Shown: positions 1-9,464 of the stretch, in pieces | Position numbering within the stretch: position 1 is the first letter of the stretch | Layout of the letters: each line of letters begins with the position of its first letter | From: Triparma columacea | Lineage: Eukaryota > Sar > Bolidophyceae > Parmales > Triparmaceae | Reading direction: 5' to 3' | Length of the DNA: 64,000 nt | Assembly (NCBI GenBank): GCA_030267965.1 | Contig: BRYA01000490.1 | Coordinates: 1-64,000 of the forward strand | Made by a program: the position numbers and the translations under genes | The notes under the pieces: model-generated | The model's database searches: none | Seen by the model: only the letters and a program-made list of their open reading frames with translations | What the model was told of the DNA's origin: nothing

Positions 1-1850
1 TCCCAGTACGGGGCGCTGTACTTTTTAACTGTTCCGAGGTAGACTACATCGTCGAACTTCTTGGCGATCCGATGTCCTGTATAGGGTTTAGGCTGTGGTG
101 TGGTATGGGTATTTGGAGAAGGGGGGTTTCGTCGGGGTAAGTAAGAGAGAGAGGGACGGGAAAAGAACGTAAAAAGTCTGCTTGCCCCCCCCTCGCAACT
201 ACTCACCTCGGCGTTTTCCCCTCCCACCCCATTCCTCCCCTTCCCCGCCGCCTTATTAACCTTTTCAATATCGTCCTTCCAGGTCTCCTTGTACCTCTCA
301 TTCTCGAGGATCAGTTTCTCCGTCGCGTGGACGCTCAGCATCTCTGGGATCTTCGACCCCACAGTGTCCCATATCACCGGGCACTGCCAGATCCACTTGG
401 AGGAGTGGTTAGCGCTACTATTAAACACGTCTGGTCGTTCACCGTAATGAACGAAGGTAACGTATCTGACAATAAGAGGGTCACTCCTGTGGCCACTCTT
501 ATGGCAGCGATTACCCAGTTTTACAGCTACCTCCCTGTATGATGGTGCCGTGGGACGAGCCCCTGGTGACCCGGCGGCCTTTGAGAGCCTCGCCGGTGCT
601 GTTGATGAGTCTCCTCATTCCGTGGAAGGCGATTTTCTTGGAGTGCACGATGGAGACGAGGAGCCCGTCGCCAACGTTGCCAATTTTGATGATCCCGTCC
701 TCCTTGAAGATGAGGGGGCTAGGGACGAGGCCCTCTGCAGACGAAAAGTGTGATGTGACGAGAAAGATGTAATTATAATCGAGACGTGACGACGATGAGC
801 TTGGTATGATGCGTTCCAATGATTCATTTGTCCCCCCCCCCATCCCCCCTCTCCCCCAACATCTCTTCCCTTACCTCCGCTCGTTCTCAGTATGCTAGAG
901 TCCCGGGGGCTGGTTATGCCCTTGGTGATGACCGTCGCATCCCCTCCCGTTACGTAGACCTGAAAGTTTGCCGTCGAATCTTTCGTTTTTTGCGTGTGCG
1001 TGGAGGGGCGCGGGTTGGTGGTTGGTGGCGTTGGCGGTGGTTGTTGGTAGCACAATATAACCCCCCCCCACTTCCCTTCCCTTACAACTCCCTCCCCCTA
1101 ACCCCCCACTCACCTTGTTGTCCTTCTTCATCTCCTTACACCACTGTGCAATAGCCTCCCTCACAACCGCGCAGCTTCCTAACTCCCCCCCATCCCCATC
1201 CCCATCCCTGTCATATCGACAAAGCTATTCCCATCGACCGTCTCTGGCCCACCCCTCCCTCCCCCCCCCAAGCTAGGCAGCAAACTCCCCGTCCCCACCC
1301 CAACACCCCCGTACTTCCCCCATTTCACCGCCCCCCCGTCGTCCCTCTCAACCCCTTTGCCAACGATGCTAACGAACGGTCTGGCCCCACATTTTCCCCG
1401 GGAACCCAGTCATGCTGTTGGTCTGCCTCAAGCTGACCTCCTTCCCCACGAAGTCAGTCTGGCATCCCATCTCCACCTGAATTGGTGAGAACTGTATCCC
1501 TATCTCCTCGTTCGTGTCCAGCCTTTCTTCCTCGGCCTCCTTTATCTCCCTGAGTTCACCTTCCAGGCCCGCCTTCTCCTTCTTCAATGTTTTATTATCA
1601 AGTCAAGAGTTTCCCCAACTTGTTGTCCTTTTCATCCAAGTCCTTGCTGTAATTCTTGATCTTTATATTGCACTTGCAAAGGTCCGCACTGAACGTTTTG
1701 ATCTCGTGCTTCTTCTCTTCGAGTTCTTTAACGGTCTCCTCAAACTCGGTGGCCATTTTGTTGTAACTGACTTGAAGCTCCTCGTACTCGATCTTCAGTT
1801 GCTCAAGCGCCTTCACTTTAGGCTCATCCGCACTTACTTCACAAATCCCC
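1..1850 (-). CDS. Multi-exon gene of unknown function, 3' end outside window; coiled coil, beta-rich core and Tudor-like segment; possibly disrupted
   Basis: Product not recognised. Exons that join in phase on the minus strand are 1114 upward (donor at 1113), 959-875, 734-515, 465-207 and 92-1. Their protein contains VYVTGGDATVITKGI, then IIKIGNVGDGLLVSIVHSKK, then a helical stretch. The last exon (GHRIAKKF..VVYLGTVKKY) resembles a Tudor-like fold of the kind in chromatin proteins and is cut by the window edge. Further upstream, 1816-1598 and 1587-1400 encode strongly charged coiled coil, but adjacent blocks sit in different frames at about 1590, 1390 and 1250, two of them beside G-runs. Either small introns were missed, the assembly has indels, or the gene is decaying. 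A weak likeness of the GGD region to type III pantothenate kinase is only an impression. Confidence 0.4.
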
Positions 1851-1907
1851 TAATTCCCCATTCCCCCCAATCACCCCACCCATCAGCAAAACCCTTCGCA
1901 ATCCACC

Positions 1908-2069
1908 ATGTCTGCAATAAGGTCCCTCTTGAAGACAAAGAAGTGGGACGACGCCATAGAGAAGATGCGAGAGAAGCCAACCGATTGCAAGGTAAAAGGG
2001 ACCCAGGTATGTCATGCAGGAGGTAAAGAGGACACAGCCTTGCTCGAGAAACTGTCTAACCCACCTTGA
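1908..2069 (+). CDS. Small ORF (53 aa), possible first exon
   Basis: An ATG at 1908 follows a C-rich stretch ending CATCAG, which looks like a plus-strand intron acceptor. It reads MSAIRSLLKTKKWDDAIEKM and continues to a TGA at 2067-2069. GTAAAA after codon 28 could be a donor. The opening is like the capping helix of ankyrin or TPR-type proteins, but no repeat follows. It could be the remnant or first exon of a gene whose remainder I cannot find before 2457. Nothing else supports it. Confidence 0.2.
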   Translation: MSAIRSLLKTKKWDDAIEKMREKPTDCKVKGTQVCHAGGKEDTALLEKLSNPP

Positions 2070-2397
2070 CCTGGAGAGTTAATGAATGAGGCTTGTTTGG
2101 GTGTGTATGACTATAGAAGGGTATTTATATGGGTGTAGTACGAATTTCGCTTTACAATTTAAGATTCGCAGATACCTCAGAGGAGAGATATGGGGTTATA
2201 GAAAATATTGCTTCTTGATGCCCTTGGTTGAGACCTATTTTTCTTTCTCGCACAGTCTTAACTCGAAACAACGCAAGAACGCTAAACAGTTGTCAGAATC
2301 TTGTTTTATCCGCATTATTTACGCTTTGATTACAAAAGAAACGTCTCTTACAACATCTTGAAAGAAACTTCCCTCCGACTCGCACACTCGACTTCTA

Positions 2398-2447
2398 TTC
2401 TTAGTCTTTATTCTGGCCTGCGCTTCCGTTCTTAGTCTTTTTTCTGG
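2398..2447. repeat. 19-bp direct repeat upstream of the 2457 gene
   Basis: Copies at 2398-2416 and 2429-2447 (TTCTTAGTCTTTATTCTGG type) match at 18 of 19 positions, with starts 31 bp apart. They end ten bases before the ATG at 2457, so they lie in the 5' UTR or core promoter. Confidence 0.6.
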
Positions 2448-2456
2448 ATTACAAAC

Positions 2457-2807
2457 ATGCACCCGTCAACGATTATCGTCACTGGTAGCTCCATTGCCTC
2501 TCTAAACGTCGCCTACACTGTCACACCGCCCACCACAATCCCCTCTGGGTTCAGTGAAGTCTGTATCAACAACGACTGGGACCCACCCCAAACTTGGGGG
2601 AAGCTAAACGAGGGCAGGGAGTGGTATGGAGCCAAGAACGGGGCATACGTTTATCTCAACGGCGCAGACGGGATGTGGTGGATGGATACGCCGGATGGTC
2701 TGGGGAAGTTTGTGGCTAGGTTCGGTGGGGAAGGCAATGTTCCCACTGACGGGTGGAGGCCATTGCCAGGAGTCGAGGGAGGAACACCGAAGGTTGCATT
2801 CGCGTAA
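2457..2807 (+). CDS. Small intronless protein of unknown function (116 aa)
   Basis: Single open frame from ATG 2457 to TAA 2807. The N-terminal third is Thr/Pro/Ser-rich and has no clear signal peptide. The C-terminal two thirds are rich in Trp, Gly and Asp (LNEGREWYGAKNGAYVYLNG, then GMWWMDTPDGLGKF). The W/Y/G spacing looks like a small beta-sheet domain that recognises a ligand or structures a surface, but I do not recognise the family. It is convergent with the Dabb gene at 2949-3383, with 141 bp between stop codons. Coding status rests on the uninterrupted frame and the strongly non-random composition. Confidence 0.6.
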   Translation: MHPSTIIVTGSSIASLNVAYTVTPPTTIPSGFSEVCINNDWDPPQTWGKLNEGREWYGAKNGAYVYLNGADGMWWMDTPDGLGKFVARFGGEGNVPTDGWRPLPGVEGGTPKVAFA

Positions 2808-2948
2808 AGTAATGGGTGGGTTACAGTCAAAGAAGAACAAACAACATCAACTTTTATCGACAAGTGTATTCTTCGTCTTCAACACATTACGCCTCCCTCC
2901 ACTCCCCCCACCTAGACTGCTCATCTCCCTCCCCTCCCCATCCGGCTT

Positions 2949-3383
2949 CTACCGAACTTTCATTCTCATCCCGACTCCCACCCCCAAACCTGCCGAAACC
3001 GCAGCAACAACCAGAACCTTCAGCCAAACCCCTCCCCCTCCCACAGCCTCACCCTCGTCCACCCAGTCAACGGCCATTACATCCTCGGACGGCCCCCTCT
3101 CAAGCAGCGGTCCTATATTGTTCTTCTTGACGCTCAAATGCAACGGATGCTCGGCGTATCTTATTAGTGCCTCTTTGTCAATAAGCCCAACCTTGATGCA
3201 ATAGTTCCACCCCCTACTCCTGTCCGGGCTACCTTCAGGCACGAACGTCTCGCCACACTTGACGGAGGTAACGCCGGGTATTTTTATCATCGACTTCAAG
3301 GAGCAGGATAAGATGGAGAGGGTCGAGGGAGTTAAGGAGGCAGGAGAGAGACGGAGGAGGACGACGTGCTGGACAGCAGACAT
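2949..3383 (-). CDS. Dabb (stress-responsive A/B barrel) domain protein with C-terminal membrane anchor (144 aa)
   Basis: The first about 105 residues have the Dabb-domain pattern: an N-terminal strand MSAVQHVVLLRL, a long helix, the segment GVTSVKCGETFVPEG, a strand NYCIKVGLIDKEAL, a helix containing HPLHLSVKKN, and a final strand DVMAVDW. Such domains form dimeric alpha-beta barrels and are linked to stress responses in plants or to small ring-forming enzymes. A Gly/Val/Ala-rich segment at residues 120-140 followed by basic residues looks like a tail anchor, which is unusual for the family. There is no intron, and ATG 3381-3383 is the first Met. Ligand unknown. Confidence 0.8.
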   Translation of the reverse strand: MSAVQHVVLLRLSPASLTPSTLSILSCSLKSMIKIPGVTSVKCGETFVPEGSPDRSRGWNYCIKVGLIDKEALIRYAEHPLHLSVKKNNIGPLLERGPSEDVMAVDWVDEGEAVGGGGVWLKVLVVAAVSAGLGVGVGMRMKVR

Positions 3384-3524
3384 TGGATGGCAACGGAGGG
3401 TGAAGGGTAGATTTGGGCCGCCGGTGGAGGGAAAAGCTGTTGTATCTTACTTTAAAAATCAGATTAGATATATTTATTTATTTGCCAGTACCACCCCCAC
3501 ATTTCCCACCACCCAGCGCTCGGG

Positions 3525-5142
3525 ATGAAGCCCACAAACAATCAGACTCTCCTGATTGTCTTCGTCGTGGTTGGGTTCGTTTTACTTGACCACGTCCGTT
3601 ACCCTTCCTCCTTATCCCCCCTACCCTCCCCACAAAACACGAATATTGGAATTGAAACCGCCCTCCACACGTCCTTAAGAGCAGCGGCGACACAGCAGGG
3701 CTCAAAGTACGGATCAGATCAGGTTGCTCCGGCGTGCATGCGGTTAAATGAGAAGTATGGGATTGGACAGGGGTACCTGAGCCCGAGGATTGACGATTAT
3801 GAAGATGCCAAGGATTGGATCATGTTTAGGTGAGAGAGGGGGGAGTATACGAGGGGTTAGCAACGCGTTGTGCTTTCTCCCCCCCCCCTTGTACTTACAC
3901 CCCACCTCACCCCTGAGCAGATGCACGAGCTACTTCTACGTCAAATCACACCCACTTTCACCATCGTCCCCCTCCGACTACTCCCCGACCAACCTCCCAG
4001 CATCCACCATCCCTTCCACACCCACTCAAACAACTCCTTCGTTACCCTCCCAGAGGGCACCCAATAACCCAACAGACCCAACAGACCCCAACTTTGGTCT
4101 TCACTGGCCGTCCACCCCCCTCCCCTCAATCCCAAGCACCCTCCACAACACGGAAAGCCCAGAGTCGGCAGGTGTGCCCTCCAGTAAGACATGGGTCTGG
4201 GATCTTCTGCACGAGGACCACCTCTCAGTTTCCGACGGCACTTGCCCCTCTGGGGCTCCCAAATGCTGCCCGAAGAAGGACCCGTTGAGGGTGTGGGCCA
4301 ACCAGAGGAACCCGCTACTAGCCATATGCTCAGGGGTAACCACAAGAGGAATCCAGGAATCTGACCGTCACCCGGGACACCTGGCGCTATTCCTCAAGCT
4401 CATGCCTAGCATTGTCAACACGTTCGATTGCGATGTCGATTACGTGGTTGTGGTGGGGTACGACAAGGGGGACCAATTCTACGACACGGTCGAGGGACAG
4501 AAGGAAGTCAGGACGTGGTTCGAGGAGAATATGGCGAAACCTATGGCTGCAGCGGGGGTGACTGTGACATTTGTTTTGGTGGAGGTGAAGAACGACCTGA
4601 ACAAACCGGGGCCGGTGTTCAATGCGATGCTAAGGGAGGCGTACAAAACAGGGGCTGACTACTTTTACAGGTTGAATGACGACTCAGAGCTCAAAATGAG
4701 CAACGTGGAAGGGGGGAGGTCCTGGGTCAAAGTCTTCATCGATGCTATCAACTCATTCCAACCACCTTATGGCGTTGTTGGGCCTTGGGGGGGGCTCGAT
4801 AGGATCCTAACACACGACTTTGTTCATAGAACGCACTTGGACATCTTCCAGGGCGTCTACTACCCCCATGAGCTCGTGGACTGGTATATGGACGACTGGG
4901 TCTCCCACGTCTATGGGAAAGAGAGGACCATCAAGGCGAAGGAATTCGTAGTCGAGCACCACACCTTCCATCACGGTCAAAGGTACAAGGTCAACAGGGG
5001 GAATGAGAGGCTCTTAAAACCATTGATCAGGAAAGGGAGGGAAAAAATAGGAGCATATGCAGAGGGGAAAGGGTGGGCAAATAAGGGGGACATTGTGAAC
5101 GATGTCGGGAAGGGGTTCAAGGATCTCCCGGGGGGACGGTAG
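3525..5142 (+). CDS. Type II membrane glycosyltransferase-like protein (508 aa, two exons)
   Basis: Exons 3525-3829 and 3921-5142 join in phase (AG|A gives Arg); the 91-nt intron has a GTGAG donor and a CAG acceptor. Residues 8-24 (LLIVFVVVGFVLLDHV) are a single hydrophobic anchor after a short cytoplasmic tail, as in Golgi glycosyltransferases. A Pro/Ser/Thr-rich stem follows, with a Cys-containing segment GTCPSGAPKCCPKKDP. The catalytic-type region has DCDVDYVVVVGYDKG, FYRLNDDSEL (a DxD-like metal site near residue 352), PYGVVGPWGG and VDWYMDDWVSHVYG. This layout matches GT-A nucleotide-sugar transferases of algal genomes, but sugar and acceptor cannot be assigned. Confidence 0.7.
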
Positions 5143-5718
5143 GTTTAAATCATGTCGTTTTTTTGTCAGTATTATTGCAACAATTTTTCATTTGCTTGAA
5201 ATGATTTCGAATTCTATATTTGATTTGACGTGAAATTTTAATTTTGAACCATAATTGAACAAAATCAGACACAATGTGGAAAAATGATACGATCTCTGAG
5301 CACACCAAAATATTTTTTGAAAATAATTTGAAATATTGTTAAAACAAATTATTGTGTACAAATTTGATAAATAAAGTATATTAAAGGATTTAAATAACTA
5401 AAACAAAGAATTTTTGAATGAATAATAATTCCAAAATGTTCCTGGATTAGATTTATATCAATTGTCATGTATAGTATATAATATTGCATCGATAATAAAC
5501 TGATTTTGATTTTAAAAAGCTTAAAGAAACTCCTAAACCGTATAAAAAAAATTTGAAAAAAATTGTCAAGAGAAGATGAAGATATTGTACGTGTTTGTGA
5601 ACGTTATTTGCGCTTATTGTCCTGTAGTGCTCTCTTAATACTCAAATCTCCCTAAATCTGCCTCCCCTCTGTCGAGGCTTACAAGATATTGTCGCTAAGT
5701 TTCATAAAACGCATATGG
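5143..5718. other. AT-rich intergenic spacer, no gene seen
   Basis: About 575 bp between the glycosyltransferase and the dioxygenase. From about 5150 to 5620 it is visibly far richer in A and T than the surrounding DNA, with many A and T runs and no open frame longer than a few tens of codons. It carries the 3' ends of two convergent genes. No tRNA-like or repeat structure was recognised. Confidence 0.6.
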
Positions 5719-6390
5719 TCAACATGGCTCTCGAAATAGAATGGATATCCGCGCTATGTCACGGGGGGCTCCCTTCTTGAAAAACAATGGCCCTGTGTCG
5801 GGCTCTAGCCGCGCAACTTCATGGGGAACGCTACCCCCGTCAAAGTAGATGGAATCTCCACTTTGCATGCTGATAGTAACAGGCTTTCCGGATCGCTCGT
5901 TTTTGTATGGTCGTGCAGTTGGCTTTCCAACAGTGAAATCGCATGTGTCACCAACTGCGACGCTCATGGTATAAAGTGGTCGATTAAGGTCCGAATGGTT
6001 GTTCATCTTGGCTCCTCGCTTGTAACTTGCTCCTGTTACGTTATTGACGTTTGGAGGGTTCTTACCAGATACAGCGTCACTAAGGCGTCTCAATGCCGGC
6101 TCGTTTTGAATCTCATCGGCAGTTATGCCTCCTCCCTCAATGCTCTCAACCAGAGCCTCAGCACATCGACTGAAAAGGAGTTCACCAAGGTTATGAAGCG
6201 ATTCCACTCGATGGGCCGAGCCCTGTTGGCCCGACGATGCATGAAAAATACCAGGAGCATCGCCAACACCGCGCACGTGTCCCTTCACAGCATTAAATAA
6301 CTCCTCTTGTTCCCCCAGGGTGAATGCCCCTGAGAGGTGGACGACACCGTACTCCTTGATTATAGTGATCTCCATGTCGATGTTGCGCAA
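5719..6390 (-). CDS. AlkB-like 2-oxoglutarate/Fe(II) dioxygenase (223 aa)
   Basis: AlkB-family enzymes oxidatively demethylate or hydroxylate nucleic acids, and sometimes proteins, using Fe(II) and 2-oxoglutarate. The sequence shows the HxD pair in KMNNHSDLNRPLYTMSVAVG, a distal iron histidine in DGGSVPHEVARL, and an Arg-rich final strand (ARISILFREP) with the two arginines that bind 2-oxoglutarate in AlkB-type folds. YTMSVAVGDTCDFTVG is the double-stranded beta-helix strand after HxD. Length is typical. The start ATG at 6388-6390 is the first Met; a second Met five codons later is possible. A TATA-like TTTTATACAC lies about 20 bp upstream on the minus strand. Substrate unknown. Confidence 0.8.
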   Translation of the reverse strand: MRNIDMEITIIKEYGVVHLSGAFTLGEQEELFNAVKGHVRGVGDAPGIFHASSGQQGSAHRVESLHNLGELLFSRCAEALVESIEGGGITADEIQNEPALRRLSDAVSGKNPPNVNNVTGASYKRGAKMNNHSDLNRPLYTMSVAVGDTCDFTVGKPTARPYKNERSGKPVTISMQSGDSIYFDGGSVPHEVARLEPDTGPLFFKKGAPRDIARISILFREPC

Positions 6391-6675
6391 GGATAAGAGG
6401 TCTAAACGTGTATAAAACCACGTGTGGAAAGAGTTGTCTTGCAGAATACCCTTCTCAAAAATCTTCTCAAAAAATAAATGCCCGGCACCCCGGCACTTCT
6501 CTCAATCCCCAACATATTTGGCTCAAGTAAAACCTAAAACCCTCGTGCCCCCCCCCCCCCTCCCCCCCTCCCCCCCCTCCTCCCCTCCTCACTACTCTCC
6601 CCCCCTCCCCCCCCCTCCTCCCCAACCCCCCCGCCTCCCAAACTTTTCACCCTCAACATAAACGAATACTTCTCC

Positions 6676-9417
6676 ATGACCTTCTCCATAACCCACCATT
6701 CCCCCACAACCCTCCCTCTCACCCTCCTCCTCTGCCTCCTCCTCCCATCGTCTCCCCTCGCACCCTACCCCACTGATTCGAATGACGTTTGGGAAACTCC
6801 AAACTGCCCAGCCTCGATTAACAATGCCCTTGGAGACTTCAGATATGACACAAATAACTTTATCTTCGAGTGTAAGACCAACATCGACGTGAATCCAGCC
6901 GAAATGAATCCCTACCAGCTGTTCGCATCTTCAGCTGGGGTCCCTGACCACTCAACAACCTTCGCTGTACCTTCAGGCACCGAACACTCCTATAAAATTC
7001 CCATCCTCAAGCCAATGTCGAGAGAGGTTCTCTTCCAGGACATTTACGATATTTCTACACTTGGTGGGATAAACGTCCCGGTAGGCTTCGCCTTGAATGG
7101 GGTCCCTTTCTTCTCGGCTCTTTCTGCCGATAATGTTGATGTCGTCCAGGGCCGCCCCGACAGCGGAAGCGAGCCCAAGCCTCACGACACTTGCATGGGC
7201 TATATGGACGGCGGCCAGTATAACTATAAAACCCTCCCTCCTTGCCTCTTCACGAGTTCCGCCGGGAAGGGCCAGGGCGTTCTCACCCCCTTCCGCCCCT
7301 ATGACGCTTACAACTTCACCTCTGCCTTCGGGGAGTGCTTACACGGGGACAGGACTGACTACCAGCACTGGAAAACCAAGCTGGAAGGGGCTCCCTTCGT
7401 CGTGGGAATCGCACTTGACGGCTATCTCATATATTCCCCATACGATGCCGAAGGGTACCTGCACACTGGACTAGATAACTGCAACGGGAAGGAATACGGC
7501 GGATCCTATGCCTACTTCACTACCCCGCACTTTCCGTACACCGTAGGTTGCTTCGGGCCTGGCATAGTATCGGATTCAGATGTCGAAACAAACAGGACCA
7601 CCACTGCAACATCCAAGTGCTCGCCGGGCAGATACGCGAAATACAGCAACAAAGATCTATGTCTGCCCTGTCCCGCGGGAAGGTACAACCTAGAGGGCGG
7701 AAGCTGCAAGGGCGGGGAGTGCGACGGCTTCACGGACGACCAATGTAGCGGGATTTGTGAGGCCGGTTACTTTTGTCCTTCCGGCTCTTCCTCCCCACGC
7801 GAGCAGCCTTGCGGCGGCCCAGAGTATTACTGCCCAGCTGGCGCAGTCGACAAGCTACGCGTGAACCTCGGTTACTATTCCACGCCGCTCGACTCACTGT
7901 CTGAGTTTGGAGGCATCCAAAGTACTAGGACCGTCAGAGGGAGGAAGAAGATGGAAGCCAGCTTCATAAGGGAGGCACAGACCCCCTGCGAAGCAGGATA
8001 CTACTGTACCGGGGACGGCTTGCGTCGAGCTTGCTCGGAGGCAGGCACTTATGGGAACGCTACACTGCTCAAGGATAACACTTGCACAGCTCCTTGCCCT
8101 AAAGGGGCGTATTGTATTCCCTCCAGCCCCGAACCAATAAAGTGCACAGCCGGGCTGTATGGAGAAGTAGAGGGGTTGGAGTCGAACAGCTGCAGCGGGT
8201 TATGTAAAATTGGGCATTACTGCGAAATTGGAAGCACGTCGGCTACTCAAAATGCGTGCCCAGCTGGAAGATACGGAGCCCACGAAGGTCTCACGTCATC
8301 ATCTTGCTCCCACGACTGCGACCCCGACGGAAACTGCGAACCGACCGTCTGTGCTGCTGGTTACTACTGTCCGGCGGCCTCTACAAGTGCCGAAAGTGTT
8401 GAGTGCGGTGGACCAGACAAGTTTTGTCCGGCCGGCGCTTCCACCCCCACAACAGTGTCATCTGGGCATTACACTATCGGTAATGTTTCCCTTCTGGGTC
8501 AGGACCAGTCGTTATACGACGAGAACCGTCGCTTTACCGAAGCTGTCTGTGAACCAGGGAGATACTGCAGCGGTGGGGTCAGGCAGAAATGTGATGGCGG
8601 AACCTACGGTAGTTCAACGGGAATGACAGCAAGTACGTGCGACGGCCCTTGTGCCGCAGGCTTCTATTGCCCCGCCGGCTCTATATCCGAGAAGGAGAAC
8701 AGATGTGGATCACCCAACTTGTACTGCCCTCAAGGCTCTGCAGCGCCAATCAGCGTTCCGACTGACCACTACTCTATTACAGGCGCGCACGACACCCGCT
8801 CAGCTATCGCCATCTGCCCAAGGGGAAGCTACTGCGTCGGAGGCGTCGCAAGGCTGTGCCCCGCTGGACGTTACGGAGGGGTCACAGGCTTAACGACCCC
8901 CGAGTGTGAGGGTGCTTGCAAGGAAGGGTTTTACTGCCCTGAGGGTTCAACTTACGAGGCCCAGATAGCTTGTCCCGAAGGGGTCTTTGGTTTGGGGGGC
9001 AGCGGGACTGCCGAATGCAGTGGAAAGTGTAGGCCTGGCTATTACTGCCCATTAGCGTCTTACTCGCCCACCCAATTCCAATGTGGCGGGGACTTCAACT
9101 ACTGCGCCGAAGGTAGCGGCCGACCGTCGAATGTTACTCTCAACTACTACAGCACCGGGGGTAATGCGACGACGAGAACAGGCCAAGAAAAGTGCAACGT
9201 TGATGGCTTTGTCCGTCCGTCTCGTGAATACGTCGTCAGGCAGGACGGCAGCTCTAAGAATTTGTGTCCAAGTCGCACCCGCACGCTCGACGACGAGGGC
9301 TTCAGGAAGCGGGCCTACCACGGCGAAAAGCGCGGGTACCAAACTGTCGACCACGACTACAACATCGACCCCGAGAACGAGTTTAAATTCGATCATGAGT
9401 ACGGCGATAATGTGTGA
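6676..9417 (+). CDS. Secreted YHYH-domain protein with cysteine-rich GCC2/GCC3-type repeats (913 aa)
   Basis: Residues 1-28 are a signal peptide (TTLPLTLLLCLLLPSSPLAP). Residues about 30-290 resemble the YHYH domain: a beta-rich start, VGFALNGVPFFSAL, DTCMGYMDGGQYNYKTLPPC (the usual Y-H-Y-H stretch is here YNYK), VVGIALDGYLIYSPYDAEG and SYAYFTTPHFPYTVGCFGP. From about residue 305 to 880 come some eleven cysteine modules of the form C-x2-G-[YF]-[YF]-C-P-x-G-S, alternating with CPAGRYG..GLTSSSC. These resemble the ephrin-receptor-like GCC2/GCC3 repeats of large secreted or cell-surface proteins. The C-terminal tail is charged, with no transmembrane helix or GPI signal, so the protein is probably released or attached to the wall. 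The start is preceded by a long C-rich tract (6548-6640). Confidence 0.75.
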   Translation: MTFSITHHSPTTLPLTLLLCLLLPSSPLAPYPTDSNDVWETPNCPASINNALGDFRYDTNNFIFECKTNIDVNPAEMNPYQLFASSAGVPDHSTTFAVPSGTEHSYKIPILKPMSREVLFQDIYDISTLGGINVPVGFALNGVPFFSALSADNVDVVQGRPDSGSEPKPHDTCMGYMDGGQYNYKTLPPCLFTSSAGKGQGVLTPFRPYDAYNFTSAFGECLHGDRTDYQHWKTKLEGAPFVVGIALDGYLIYSPYDAEGYLHTGLDNCNGKEYGGSYAYFTTPHFPYTVGCFGPGIVSDSDVETNRTTTATSKCSPGRYAKYSNKDLCLPCPAGRYNLEGGSCKGGECDGFTDDQCSGICEAGYFCPSGSSSPREQPCGGPEYYCPAGAVDKLRVNLGYYSTPLDSLSEFGGIQSTRTVRGRKKMEASFIREAQTPCEAGYYCTGDGLRRACSEAGTYGNATLLKDNTCTAPCPKGAYCIPSSPEPIKCTAGLYGEVEGLESNSCSGLCKIGHYCEIGSTSATQNACPAGRYGAHEGLTSSSCSHDCDPDGNCEPTVCAAGYYCPAASTSAESVECGGPDKFCPAGASTPTTVSSGHYTIGNVSLLGQDQSLYDENRRFTEAVCEPGRYCSGGVRQKCDGGTYGSSTGMTASTCDGPCAAGFYCPAGSISEKENRCGSPNLYCPQGSAAPISVPTDHYSITGAHDTRSAIAICPRGSYCVGGVARLCPAGRYGGVTGLTTPECEGACKEGFYCPEGSTYEAQIACPEGVFGLGGSGTAECSGKCRPGYYCPLASYSPTQFQCGGDFNYCAEGSGRPSNVTLNYYSTGGNATTRTGQEKCNVDGFVRPSREYVVRQDGSSKNLCPSRTRTLDDEGFRKRAYHGEKRGYQTVDHDYNIDPENEFKFDHEYGDNV

Positions 9418-9464
9418 TGTGTAAATTATGTCCTTTTTACTTAACAAACATTACAAATGTCTTT

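Noticed and set aside
5821..6300. 159-codon plus-strand open frame
   Set aside because: It is antisense to the AlkB-like gene, which has intact catalytic motifs.
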